Source: Streptomyces lunaelactis
GTDB taxonomy: Bacteria; Actinomycetota; Actinomycetes; Streptomycetales; Streptomycetaceae
Assembly: GCF_003054555.1 (NCBI RefSeq)
Contig: NZ_CP026304.1
Coordinates: 2,976,001 to 3,040,000, forward strand
Length of the DNA stretch: 64,000 nucleotides
Direction: 5' to 3'
Position numbers and translations under genes: made by a program
Part shown: positions 26,728 through 34,968 of the stretch, in pieces
Position numbering within the stretch: the stretch's first letter is position 1
Layout: every line of letters begins with the position of its first letter
Notes under the pieces: generated by a model
Told to the model about the DNA's origin: nothing
The model's input: only the letters and a program-made list of their open reading frames with translations
The model's database searches: none

Positions 26728-27714
26728 ATGAGCACCAGCGCCAGCACGCGCACGCACACCCTGCGTTCGAAGCGCCGCAGGTCCGGCCTTGCGGCGAAGC
26801 GCAGAAGACGAGCACTGCGGACGGCAGCCTTCATGTCGCCGTGGCTGATCGGCTTCAGCGTCTTCTTCGCCTATCCGCTGCTCTCCACCGTGTACTTCTC
26901 CTTCACGAAGTACGACGGCATCCGGCCGCCCACGTTCAACGGCCTGGACAACTGGAGTTACGTCTTCAGCGACTACCGGCTGTTCTGGCCCGCCATGCAG
27001 AACACCCTCTGGCTGGTCGTGGTCATGGTCAGCTGCCGGGTCGTGTTCGGACTCGGCATCGGACTGCTGATCACGAAGATCAAGACCGGTGCCGGGGTCT
27101 TCAGGACGCTGTTCTATCTGCCGTACCTGGCCCCGCCGGTCGCCGCGACGCTCGCCTTCGTCTTCCTGCTCAACCCGGGTACGGGACCCGTCAATTCGGT
27201 CCTGGAGTCGATCGGGCTGCCGACCCCCGGCTGGTTCACCGACCCCACCTGGTCCAAGCCCGCCCTCACCGCGCTCGCCCTCTGGGGCATCGGCGACCTG
27301 ATGGTGATCTTCATGGCCGCGCTGCTCGACGTACCCAAGGAGCAGTACGAGGCGGCGGAACTGGACGGGGCGGGGCCCTGGGCGCGGTTCCGCTTCGTGA
27401 CCCTGCCGAACATCATGCCCATCGTGATGTTCGCCGTTGTCACCGGCGTGATCCAGACCATGCAGTACTACACACAGCCGCTCGTCGCGGGGAAGGTCGC
27501 CTCCGGCGTCATCGGCGGCTCTGGCCAGCAGTTCGAGCCCGGCTACCCCGACAAGTCCACGCTGACCCTCCCCCAGCTCGTCTACGACCTCGGCTTCCAG
27601 CGCTTCGACTACGGCTCGGCCTGTGTGATCGCGCTTGTGCTCTTCGCTCTCGCCATGGCCTTCACCGCGCTGCTGATGCGCCGCCGTGGCGGCCTACTGC
27701 AGGCAGGTGAATGA
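26728..27714 (+). CDS. csnF: ABC sugar permease CsnF
   Basis: A 328-residue integral membrane permease of the MalF type with six or so helices and the EAA loop (QYEAAELDGAGPWARFRFV). The N-terminus is Arg-rich. It begins 7 bases after csnE and ends just before csnG, so the operon structure is clear. It forms the channel together with CsnG. Confidence 0.92.
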   Translation: MSTSASTRTHTLRSKRRRSGLAAKRRRRALRTAAFMSPWLIGFSVFFAYPLLSTVYFSFTKYDGIRPPTFNGLDNWSYVFSDYRLFWPAMQNTLWLVVVMVSCRVVFGLGIGLLITKIKTGAGVFRTLFYLPYLAPPVAATLAFVFLLNPGTGPVNSVLESIGLPTPGWFTDPTWSKPALTALALWGIGDLMVIFMAALLDVPKEQYEAAELDGAGPWARFRFVTLPNIMPIVMFAVVTGVIQTMQYYTQPLVAGKVASGVIGGSGQQFEPGYPDKSTLTLPQLVYDLGFQRFDYGSACVIALVLFALAMAFTALLMRRRGGLLQAGE

Positions 27715-27718
27715 CGTC

Positions 27719-28615
27719 ATGACCCAGCTCCTGGACAAGCCCGTCGCGCCGCCGGCGCAAACCCTCTCCGGCGCCGAGCGCACCGCACGCCGCAAGGCGC
27801 TGCTGCACTGGATCGCCGTGCACTCGCTGGGGATCGCTGCCGCGCTCTTCTTCGTGCTGCCGTTCCTCTTCCTCTTCCTGACCTCGGTGATGAGCGACCA
27901 GCAGGCGCTGACCCGCGAGCTGTGGCCGAAGGACTGGGAGTGGAGCAACTACGCGGACGTCTGGAACACCCCGGGCTTTCTGACCTGGTGGAAGAACACC
28001 CTGCTGTACGCGGGACTCGGCACGGTCCTCACGGTCGTCTCGTCCGTCCCGGTGGCGTACGCGCTGGCCAAGTTCCGCTTCCGCGGCCGCAGTCTGTCGC
28101 TGATGCTGGTCATCTCGATGATGATGCTGCCGCAGCAGGTGACGATCATCCCGATGTATCTTTTCTGGGCCAAGCAGTTCGACTTCTCCGGGACGCTCTG
28201 GCCGCTGATCATCCCGATGGCCTTCGGCGACGCGTTCTCCATCTTCCTGCTGCGGCAGTTCCTGCTGACCATCCCGAACGAGTATCTGGACTCGGCGAAG
28301 GTCGACGGCTGCGGTGAGTTCCGCACGCTGATCAAGGTGGTGCTGCCGATGGCCAGGCCGGGCATCGCCGCCGTCGCGCTCTTCCAGTTCTTCTACGCCT
28401 GGAACGACTACTTCGGCCCCCAGATCTACGCCTCGGAGAACCCGGCCGCGTGGACCCTGAGCTACGGCCTGGAGTCGTTCAAGGGCGCTCACCACACCGA
28501 CTGGAATCTGACCATGGCCGCGACCGTACTGGTCATGGCCCCCGTGATCCTCGTCTTCTTCTTTGCCCAGAAGGCATTCGTCGAGGGCGTCACACTGACC
28601 GGAGTGAAGGGCTGA
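27719..28615 (+). CDS. csnG: ABC sugar permease CsnG
   Basis: A 298-residue permease of the MalG type, partner of CsnF, with the EAA-loop equivalent EYLDSAKVDGCGEFRTLIKV. I chose ATG 27719 because AGGTGA (27706-27711) is well spaced before it; an in-frame GTG at 27707 overlapping csnF is the alternative. Confidence 0.92.
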   Translation: MTQLLDKPVAPPAQTLSGAERTARRKALLHWIAVHSLGIAAALFFVLPFLFLFLTSVMSDQQALTRELWPKDWEWSNYADVWNTPGFLTWWKNTLLYAGLGTVLTVVSSVPVAYALAKFRFRGRSLSLMLVISMMMLPQQVTIIPMYLFWAKQFDFSGTLWPLIIPMAFGDAFSIFLLRQFLLTIPNEYLDSAKVDGCGEFRTLIKVVLPMARPGIAAVALFQFFYAWNDYFGPQIYASENPAAWTLSYGLESFKGAHHTDWNLTMAATVLVMAPVILVFFFAQKAFVEGVTLTGVKG

Positions 28616-28622
28616 TGCACAG

Positions 28623-29888
28623 ATGAAGCTCGCAGTCGTGGGTGGCGGATCCACCTATACCCCTGAGTTGATCGACGGCTTCGCCCGGCTGAGGGACACC
28701 CTCCCGATCAGTGAACTCGTCCTCATCGACCCGGCGGCCGACCGGCTCGAGCTGGTCGGCGGCCTGGCGCGGCGGATCTTCGCCAAGCAGGGCCACGACG
28801 GGAAGATCGTCACCACCTCCGACGTGGACGCGGGCGTCGCCGACGCCGACGCGGTGCTGCTGCAGCTGCGCGTGGGCGGGCAGGCCGCGCGGAACAACGA
28901 CGAGACCTGGCCGCTGGAGTGCGGCTGCGTCGGACAGGAGACCACCGGAGCGGGCGGCCTCGCCAAGGCGCTGCGTACGGTCCCGGTCGTCCTCGACATC
29001 GCCGAGCGGGTGCGCCGCACCAACCCCAACGCCTGGATCATCGACTTCACCAATCCGGTGGGCATCGTGACCCGGGCGCTGCTGCAGGCCGGACACAAGG
29101 CCGTCGGTCTGTGCAATGTCGCCATCGGCTTCCAGCGCACGTTCGCGGGGCTGCTGGGCGTCGCCCCGGCCGACGTCCACCTGAACCATGTGGGTCTCAA
29201 CCATCTGACGTGGGAGACCGGTGTGCGCCTCGGCGGCCCGGAGGGCGCGGACCTGCTGCCCAAGCTGCTGGCCGAGCACGGGGACGCGATCGCGGACGAT
29301 CTGCATCTGCCGCGCCAGGTGCTGGACCGGCTCGGCGTGGTCCCCTCGTACTACCTGCGCTACTTCTACGCGCACGACGAGGTCGTACGCGAGCTGAGGA
29401 CCAAGCCGTCGCGGGCCGCCGAGGTCGCGGAGATGGAGAAGCAGCTGCTCGAGATGTACGGCGACCCGGCGCTCGACGAGAAGCCGGAGCTGCTCGCCAA
29501 GCGCGGCGGCGCCTTCTACTCGGAGGCCGCCGTGGACCTCGCCGCCTCGCTGCTGGGCGGGGGCGGCAGCCCGTACCAGGTGGTGAACACCGTCAACAGG
29601 GGCACGCTGCCGTTCCTCCCCGACGACGCCGTGATCGAGGTGCAGGCCGCCGTCGGCGGGCAGGGCCCGACACCGCTTCCGGTGCCCGAACCCGACCCGC
29701 TGTACACGGGGTTGATCGCCCACGTGACGGCGTACGAGGACCTGGCGCTGGAGGCCGCCCTGCGCGGCGGCCGCGACCGTGTCTTCAAGGCCATGCTGTC
29801 GCATCCGCTGATCGGCCAGTACGAGTACGCCGAAGCGCTCACCGACAAGCTGATCGCGCACAACCGGGAGCACCTCGCGTGGGCATGA
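28623..29888 (+). CDS. csnH: GH4-family glycosidase CsnH
   Basis: A 421-residue NAD+-dependent GH4 enzyme, cytosolic. It shows the nucleotide-binding start KLAVVGGGSTYTPEL, then QETTGAGG, FTNPVG, GLCNV and NHVGLNHL. GH4 enzymes use a redox mechanism with Mn2+ and often act on phosphorylated sugars. Here it probably splits imported glucosamine oligomers or their phosphates. It ends ATGA over csnK. Confidence 0.88.
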   Translation: MKLAVVGGGSTYTPELIDGFARLRDTLPISELVLIDPAADRLELVGGLARRIFAKQGHDGKIVTTSDVDAGVADADAVLLQLRVGGQAARNNDETWPLECGCVGQETTGAGGLAKALRTVPVVLDIAERVRRTNPNAWIIDFTNPVGIVTRALLQAGHKAVGLCNVAIGFQRTFAGLLGVAPADVHLNHVGLNHLTWETGVRLGGPEGADLLPKLLAEHGDAIADDLHLPRQVLDRLGVVPSYYLRYFYAHDEVVRELRTKPSRAAEVAEMEKQLLEMYGDPALDEKPELLAKRGGAFYSEAAVDLAASLLGGGGSPYQVVNTVNRGTLPFLPDDAVIEVQAAVGGQGPTPLPVPEPDPLYTGLIAHVTAYEDLALEAALRGGRDRVFKAMLSHPLIGQYEYAEALTDKLIAHNREHLAWA

Positions 29889-30865
29889 CCGCACGAGGCG
29901 TCCTGGCCATCGACGCCGGCAACAGCAAGACCGACGTCGCGGTGGTCGCCGCCGACGGGACCGTACTCGGCAAGGCCCGCGGCGGCGGTTTCCAGCCGCC
30001 CGCGGTCGGCATCGAGGCGGCCGTCGAAGCTCTTGGCCGTACGGTCGCGGCCGCCGCGGCCGCCGCCGGCGTCAGCACGCTCTCCGGGCCGTTCGTCGCG
30101 CACGTCTCGGCCTGCCTGGCCAATGCCGACCTCCCCGTGGAGGAGCGGGAGTTGGCGGCGGCCGTTCAGGCGCGCGGCTGGGGCCGTACGACCGAGGTGC
30201 GCAACGACACCTTCGCGATCCTGCGGGCCGGGGTCGAGTCGCCGCGCGGCGTGGCGGTGGTGTGCGGCGCCGGCATCAACTGCGTGGGCATGCTGCCGGA
30301 CGGCCGTACCGCGCGCTTCCCCGCCATCGGCCGGATCTCCGGCGACTGGGGCGGCGGCGCGGGGCTCGCGGAGGAGGCGCTGTGGTTCGCGGCGCGGGCG
30401 GAGGACGGGCGCGGCGAGCCGACGGCCCTGGCCCGTACGCTGCCCGCGCACTTCGGGCTGGACTCCATGTACGCCCTGATCGAGGCGCTGCATCTGGAGC
30501 ACATCCCCTCGGTGCGCAAGCACGAGCTGACCCCGGTCCTCTTCGCGACCAGCGCGGAGGGCGACCCGGTGGCCCGCTCGCTGGTGCACCGGCTCGCCGG
30601 GGAGGTCGTCGCGCTGTCCACGGTCGCGCTGGCCCGGCTCGATCTGCTCGACGAGGAGGTTCCGGTGCTGCTGGGGGGCAGTGTGCTCGCGGCCCGGCAC
30701 CCGGAGCTGGACGAGCACATCGGCAAGCTGCTGGCGGCCAGGGCGCCCAACGCGGTGATCGAGGTGGTGACGGCCCCGCCGGTGCTCGGCGCGGCGCTGC
30801 TGGGCCTGGACCACATCGGGGCTTCGCCCGAGGCCCGCGCCCGGCTGCGAGCGCACTACGCGTAG
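29885..30865 (+). CDS. csnK: Sugar kinase CsnK (BadF/BadG, GlcNAc-kinase-like)
   Basis: A 326-residue kinase of the BadF/BadG/BcrA/BcrD ATPase family, which includes GlcNAc kinase. It has the N-terminal phosphate-1 motif LAIDAGNSKTDVAVV, phosphate-2 VVCGAGINCVG, GRISGDWGGG and a C-terminal adenosine motif (VPVLLGGSVLAA). It is expected to phosphorylate glucosamine or its oligomers released in the cytosol. The start is ATG 29885, overlapping csnH. It is the last gene of the operon, followed by a terminator. Confidence 0.88.
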   Translation: MTARGVLAIDAGNSKTDVAVVAADGTVLGKARGGGFQPPAVGIEAAVEALGRTVAAAAAAAGVSTLSGPFVAHVSACLANADLPVEERELAAAVQARGWGRTTEVRNDTFAILRAGVESPRGVAVVCGAGINCVGMLPDGRTARFPAIGRISGDWGGGAGLAEEALWFAARAEDGRGEPTALARTLPAHFGLDSMYALIEALHLEHIPSVRKHELTPVLFATSAEGDPVARSLVHRLAGEVVALSTVALARLDLLDEEVPVLLGGSVLAARHPELDEHIGKLLAARAPNAVIEVVTAPPVLGAALLGLDHIGASPEARARLRAHYA

Positions 30866-30890
30866 CGCGGTGACCGCACAGGCTGACCGG

Positions 30891-30931
30891 GCCCGTCCGG
30901 CAACCGGGTTGTCCTCAATCGCCGGACGGGC
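30891..30931 (+). terminator. Terminator after the csn operon
   Basis: An 11-bp perfect stem (30891-30901 with 30921-30931) with a 19-nt loop begins 26 bases after csnK. Its sequence (GCCCGTCCGGC ... CAATCGCCGGACGGGC) is a dispersed intergenic motif familiar in Streptomyces genomes. From here to 31143 I see no gene; the stretch should carry the promoter for the next operon. Confidence 0.85.
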
Positions 30932-31143
30932 TTGATGGCGGGAACCGATCAAGGCGCTGGGGCGTATTCATGATGGGGAACACGGTGGGGGAAGGGCCTG
31001 GCAGGATCGTAAAATGCTGCGATAGATACAAGATCCAGTCAATCCTGCTGTGAATGTCAGTCACTGCGGCATACTGCTGGCCGGGAGTCGTCCCCCGACC
31101 CGCCGGGAGGCGGGCCGACGTCAGCGACCGAGGGGGAGGTCAC

Positions 31144-32535
31144 GTGACATACCCGCCGACTGTGCGCACCGCGCCCCAATCGGCTCCGACGCATGCGCCC
31201 GGGCAGCCGCCGGACCAGCCGCCCGCCCACCGCGGCGCGTGGTCCGTCGGCAAGGAACTGCTGCGTACGGCCGCGACGACCGAGCCGGGCCGGCTGCAGA
31301 TCATCGGGGCCGTACTGGCCGCGCTGGTGGTGGCGTTCGGCGCGGTGACGGCGTTGGAGATCTCGGACCGGGCGACCGCGGCCGACGATGTGGTGAGCCG
31401 CAGCCAGCCGCTGAGTGCGGACGCCGCGTCCATCTACCGCTCGCTGGCCGACGCGGACACGGCGGCCTCCAGCAGCTTCCTGGCCGGTGCGGCGGGGTCC
31501 GGCGCGATGGACGAGCGGTACCGGAAGGATGTCGCGCTGGCGTCCCGCCTGCTGATCAAGGCCGCCACGAATACGGACAGTTCGAGCGAGTCGGGCCGCC
31601 AGATAGCCACGCTCAACGAGCAACTCCCCCGATACACGGGCCTGATCGAGACGGCCCGCGCCAACAACCGCCAGGGCCTGCCGCTCGGCGGCGCCTATCT
31701 GCGGTACGCGAACGCGCGGATGACGCAGGACCTGCTGCCCGCCGCCCAGAAGCTGTACGACGCGGAGACGGCGCGGCTCGACAAGGACGACGAGGACGCC
31801 CGGTTCTGGCCCCTCTTCTCGCTCGCGGTGGGCGTGGTGGCGCTGACCGGCCTTGTCTGGGCCCAGCGGCGCAACTACCGGCGTACGAACCGCGTGTTCA
31901 ACCACGGTCTGCTCGCCGCGACCGCCGCCTCCACCGTCGTACTGCTGTGGCTCGCCGTGGGGCACACCGTGGCCCGCGCCGATCTGAACGACGCCACGGC
32001 CCACGGCCAGAGGTCCCTCAAGGTCCTCAACGACGCGCGCATCAACTCCCTGAAGGCGCGCGCCAATGAGAACCTCACGCTGGTGGCCCGGGGCGCGGTG
32101 CTCACCGACGACGGCAAGAGCGACAAGTACGAGACGGACTACACCACGGGCATGGGCAGGCTCGGCGCCCAGCTGAGCGATGCGCACAAGCTCGCCGACG
32201 ACAGCGCGGGACGCGATCCCGTCGCCGACGCGGTCAAGGGCGTGTCCCAGTGGAAGGACCGGCACAGCAGCGCCAGCAAGACCGACAAGGCCGGAGACTA
32301 CGACGGCGCGCTGGCGAAGATCATCGGCTCCAAGGCCTCCACCGGTGAGTCCTTCGACCAGGTGGACGCGGCGCTGGAGAAGGCGCTGGGGCACGAGCAG
32401 CGCGAGTTCACCAAGGCGGCCGAGGACGGGCGCGGAGCGCTGACCGGACTGCCGATCGGCGCCGCGGCCCTGGCCGTGCTGGGCGCGGCCGGCGCCATCC
32501 TCGGTATCAACCGCAGGCTTTCGGAGTACCGGTGA
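31144..32535 (+). CDS. glnX: GlnX-like four-helix membrane sensor
   Basis: A 463-residue membrane protein with four predicted helices: QIIGAVLAALVVAFGAVTAL (about 57-78), FWPLFSLAVGVVALTGLVWA, LLAATAASTVVLLWLAVG, and GLPIGAAALAVLGAAGAILG at the C-terminus. Two helical extracytoplasmic domains lie between helices 1-2 and 3-4. Its position directly before a GlnH-type binding protein and a PknG-type kinase mirrors mycobacterial glnX-glnH-pknG, where GlnX links amino-acid binding to the kinase. Identity therefore rests on topology and context, not on a motif. GTG 31144 has GGGGGAGG upstream. The N-terminal 45 residues are proline-rich. Confidence 0.75.
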   Translation: MTYPPTVRTAPQSAPTHAPGQPPDQPPAHRGAWSVGKELLRTAATTEPGRLQIIGAVLAALVVAFGAVTALEISDRATAADDVVSRSQPLSADAASIYRSLADADTAASSSFLAGAAGSGAMDERYRKDVALASRLLIKAATNTDSSSESGRQIATLNEQLPRYTGLIETARANNRQGLPLGGAYLRYANARMTQDLLPAAQKLYDAETARLDKDDEDARFWPLFSLAVGVVALTGLVWAQRRNYRRTNRVFNHGLLAATAASTVVLLWLAVGHTVARADLNDATAHGQRSLKVLNDARINSLKARANENLTLVARGAVLTDDGKSDKYETDYTTGMGRLGAQLSDAHKLADDSAGRDPVADAVKGVSQWKDRHSSASKTDKAGDYDGALAKIIGSKASTGESFDQVDAALEKALGHEQREFTKAAEDGRGALTGLPIGAAALAVLGAAGAILGINRRLSEYR

Positions 32536-32546
32536 GAGGGGGAGCG

Positions 32547-33557
32547 ATGACGGGCACGAGGACCGGGTTCCGTGGCTGGGGCGGCGTCGCGGGGATGGCC
32601 GCGGCGTGCGCGCTGACCGCCGCCGTCACGCTGCTGCCGCTGTCCCACGGCGGCGCCGACGGCCTCGGTGCGGGGTCGTCCGGACAGAGCGCGGCCTCGT
32701 CGGTGCCCGTGAAGGCGGACGACTGCAAGGACCCGGAGGCCTCGCTGCCGTCGTCGGCGGCCGGCGGTCCGAACATCGACGCGATCAGGGAGCGGGGCAA
32801 GCTGATCGTCGGCGTCGACCAGAACAGCTACCGCTGGGGCTACCGCAATCCGGCCAGTGGCGGTCTCGAGGGCTTCGACATCGATCTCGCCCACGCCATC
32901 GCCCAGGACATCCTCGGCAAGCCGGACGCGGTCATCTTCCGCGCCATCCCCACCAACCAGCGCATACCCGCCCTGAACAACGGCACGGTGGACATCGTCG
33001 TCCGTACGATGACGATCAACTGCGCCCGGATCAAGCAGGTCGCGTTCTCCACCGCGTACTTCCAGACCGGCCAGCAGGTCCTCGCGCCCAAGGGCTCGTC
33101 CATCACCGGGTACGACAAGTCCCTCGCCGGGAAGAAGGTCTGCTCGGCGGAGGGTTCGACGGCGTACGACGCGCTGGAGAAGAACTCCTTCGGGGCCACG
33201 TTCAAGGACAAGCACGACGGGCAGCCGGGGGACGAGGACCAGTTCACCGTGCCCAACCAGCTCGACTGTCTGGTCCGGCTGCAGCTGGGCCTGGTCGACG
33301 CGGTCGTGACGGACGCCGCGCTCGCGGCGGGCCAGGCGGCCCAGGACCCGGCTGTCGAGCTCAAGGGCGGCAAGCCCTTCACCACCGAGTACTACGGCGT
33401 CGCCACCAAGCTCGGCAAGGACGATGTGGTGCGCCGGGTGAACAAGGTGCTCGACACCTACCGTCAGGGCGCCTGGACCCAGGCGTACGACAAATGGCTG
33501 GTGGCCGATCTGCCCGGGATCACCGGGCCGCCGGCGCCGAAGTTCCGCACCGGCTGA
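32547..33557 (+). CDS. glnH: GlnH-like amino-acid-binding protein
   Basis: A 336-residue periplasmic-type binding protein (SBP family 3) for polar amino acids; in mycobacteria the equivalent binds aspartate/glutamate. It has an N-terminal signal or anchor (ACALTAAVTLLPLS), then the family core GKLIVGVDQNSYRWGYRNP, GFDIDLAHAIAQ, VDIVVRTMTI and GLVDAVVTD. No lipobox cysteine is evident, unlike mycobacterial GlnH, so it may be held by its N-terminal helix. I prefer ATG 32547, with AGAGGGGGAG upstream, over GTG 32532 that overlaps the glnX stop. No permease genes are nearby, which fits sensing rather than transport. Confidence 0.83.
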   Translation: MTGTRTGFRGWGGVAGMAAACALTAAVTLLPLSHGGADGLGAGSSGQSAASSVPVKADDCKDPEASLPSSAAGGPNIDAIRERGKLIVGVDQNSYRWGYRNPASGGLEGFDIDLAHAIAQDILGKPDAVIFRAIPTNQRIPALNNGTVDIVVRTMTINCARIKQVAFSTAYFQTGQQVLAPKGSSITGYDKSLAGKKVCSAEGSTAYDALEKNSFGATFKDKHDGQPGDEDQFTVPNQLDCLVRLQLGLVDAVVTDAALAAGQAAQDPAVELKGGKPFTTEYYGVATKLGKDDVVRRVNKVLDTYRQGAWTQAYDKWLVADLPGITGPPAPKFRTG

Positions 33558-33651
33558 GTACGGCACGGGCCGAGGAGGACGGCACAGGCCGAGAGCGAAC
33601 AGACTTCAGAGCGCACAACTAGTCCTGGCAGGAAGAGCAGAGAGGTGATCG

Positions 33652-34968
33652 ATGGGCGTCGCGGGACCCCCAGGGCCGGTCATGGACCGGGACGAGGTGG
33701 ACCGTGCGCTGGCGCGGCTCGGCGCGGAGCACGAGGCGGTCGAAACCTCGCTCCTCGCTCTGCAGGACCATGCGGGCCGCCGGCTCCTCGAAGGCGCCGG
33801 GCTGACGGGCGTCACCAAGGACCGCTGGGCCTCCACGGAGCAGGCGATCTCGCTGCTGTGGGGGTACTTCGACGCGTACAGCGCCGCCCTGAACGACACC
33901 CGTGAGCTGCGTGCCAGGCGGCGCTGGCCCAGTCGTGAGGACCTGGTGGAGCTGACCGACCGGCTGCGCGGCCGCAGTGTGACCATCGCGAGCTCCGCCA
34001 CCCACCCCGCGCCGTCGATCACCGGACCCGCCAAGCTCTCCGAGCAGTTCACGCTCGAGGAGCTGGTCTCCCGGATGAACGAGCTGTACGCGGGCTCGCT
34101 GGACATGGTCGTGACGGCCGACTCGGTGTGGTCCGCGCTGCCCGCCCGGATAGATCTGCTCTCCGCCGAGCTGCAGCGCACCCGCTCGCTGGCCCACTCC
34201 GTCGGCGTACGGCCCGGGGAGCACCCCGCGGGCGACGAGCTGGAAGCGATCACGCACGAGCTGTCCACACTCCGCGCCCAGGTGATCTCCGACCCGCTGG
34301 CTTTCTGGCGGCCCGCCGTCGGCAGTTCGGCCCCGGGCGGCGGCCGGCCCGACACCGACCGCTACGACCGGGCCGCGCGCGCCCTGGAGGACATCCGCCG
34401 GGAGATCGAGGCGGTGCTCCAGGTCCGCCAGGACTCGGAGGAGCGGCTGCTCCGGCTGCGCGATGTGCTCTCGCGCGCCGACCGGACGCTGACCGAGGCG
34501 CGTTCGGCGCGCGGCGAGGTGCTGGCGAAGATCGCGGCCTCCGAGGTGCCCGCGGTCAGCGGCCCGCCGACGGTACTGCAGGAGCGGCTCGCCACCGCCG
34601 CCGAGTACCGCAGGCACTCCCAGTGGCACCGGCTCTCGCCGCTGCTGGAGTCCCTGGAGCGCGAGGCCGAGGACGAACTGCTGCGCGCCCGCGAGTCGTT
34701 GGGTGCCGTCACCGCGCCGCTCGCGGTCCGCGCCGAGCTGCGCGGCCGCCTCGACGCGTACAGGGCGAAGGTCGCCCGGCACGGGATGGCGGAGGATCCG
34801 CTGCTGATCGAGCGGTACGACGCGGCCCGCCGGATGCTGTGGAGTGCGCCGTGCGATCTGCGCGTCGCCGAACAGGCGGTGCTGCGCTATCAGCAGGCCG
34901 CCAGAGAAGTACTGGTCCCGCGACAGGCAGGACCGTCCGGGCCCGAGGACCGCAGGGGGGATTCGTGA
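33652..34968 (+). CDS. Helical protein of unknown function, pknG operon
   Basis: A 438-residue cytosolic protein with no signal or membrane segment and no domain I recognise. It is rich in Glu, Arg, Leu and Ala with heptad-like stretches (for example ALEDIRREIEAVLQVRQ at about 245-275 and LESLEREAEDELLRARESL at about 325-345), so it is probably mostly coiled coil. It sits between the GlnH-like protein and the kinase, and its stop overlaps the kinase start by GTGA, which implies coordinated synthesis. It may be a scaffold between membrane sensor and kinase; that is inference from position. Confidence 0.85.
   Translation: MGVAGPPGPVMDRDEVDRALARLGAEHEAVETSLLALQDHAGRRLLEGAGLTGVTKDRWASTEQAISLLWGYFDAYSAALNDTRELRARRRWPSREDLVELTDRLRGRSVTIASSATHPAPSITGPAKLSEQFTLEELVSRMNELYAGSLDMVVTADSVWSALPARIDLLSAELQRTRSLAHSVGVRPGEHPAGDELEAITHELSTLRAQVISDPLAFWRPAVGSSAPGGGRPDTDRYDRAARALEDIRREIEAVLQVRQDSEERLLRLRDVLSRADRTLTEARSARGEVLAKIAASEVPAVSGPPTVLQERLATAAEYRRHSQWHRLSPLLESLEREAEDELLRARESLGAVTAPLAVRAELRGRLDAYRAKVARHGMAEDPLLIERYDAARRMLWSAPCDLRVAEQAVLRYQQAAREVLVPRQAGPSGPEDRRGDS

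Noticed and set aside
31144..33557. Amino-acid ABC importer
   Set aside because: There is a binding protein but no permease or ATPase gene; the context with a kinase favours sensing.
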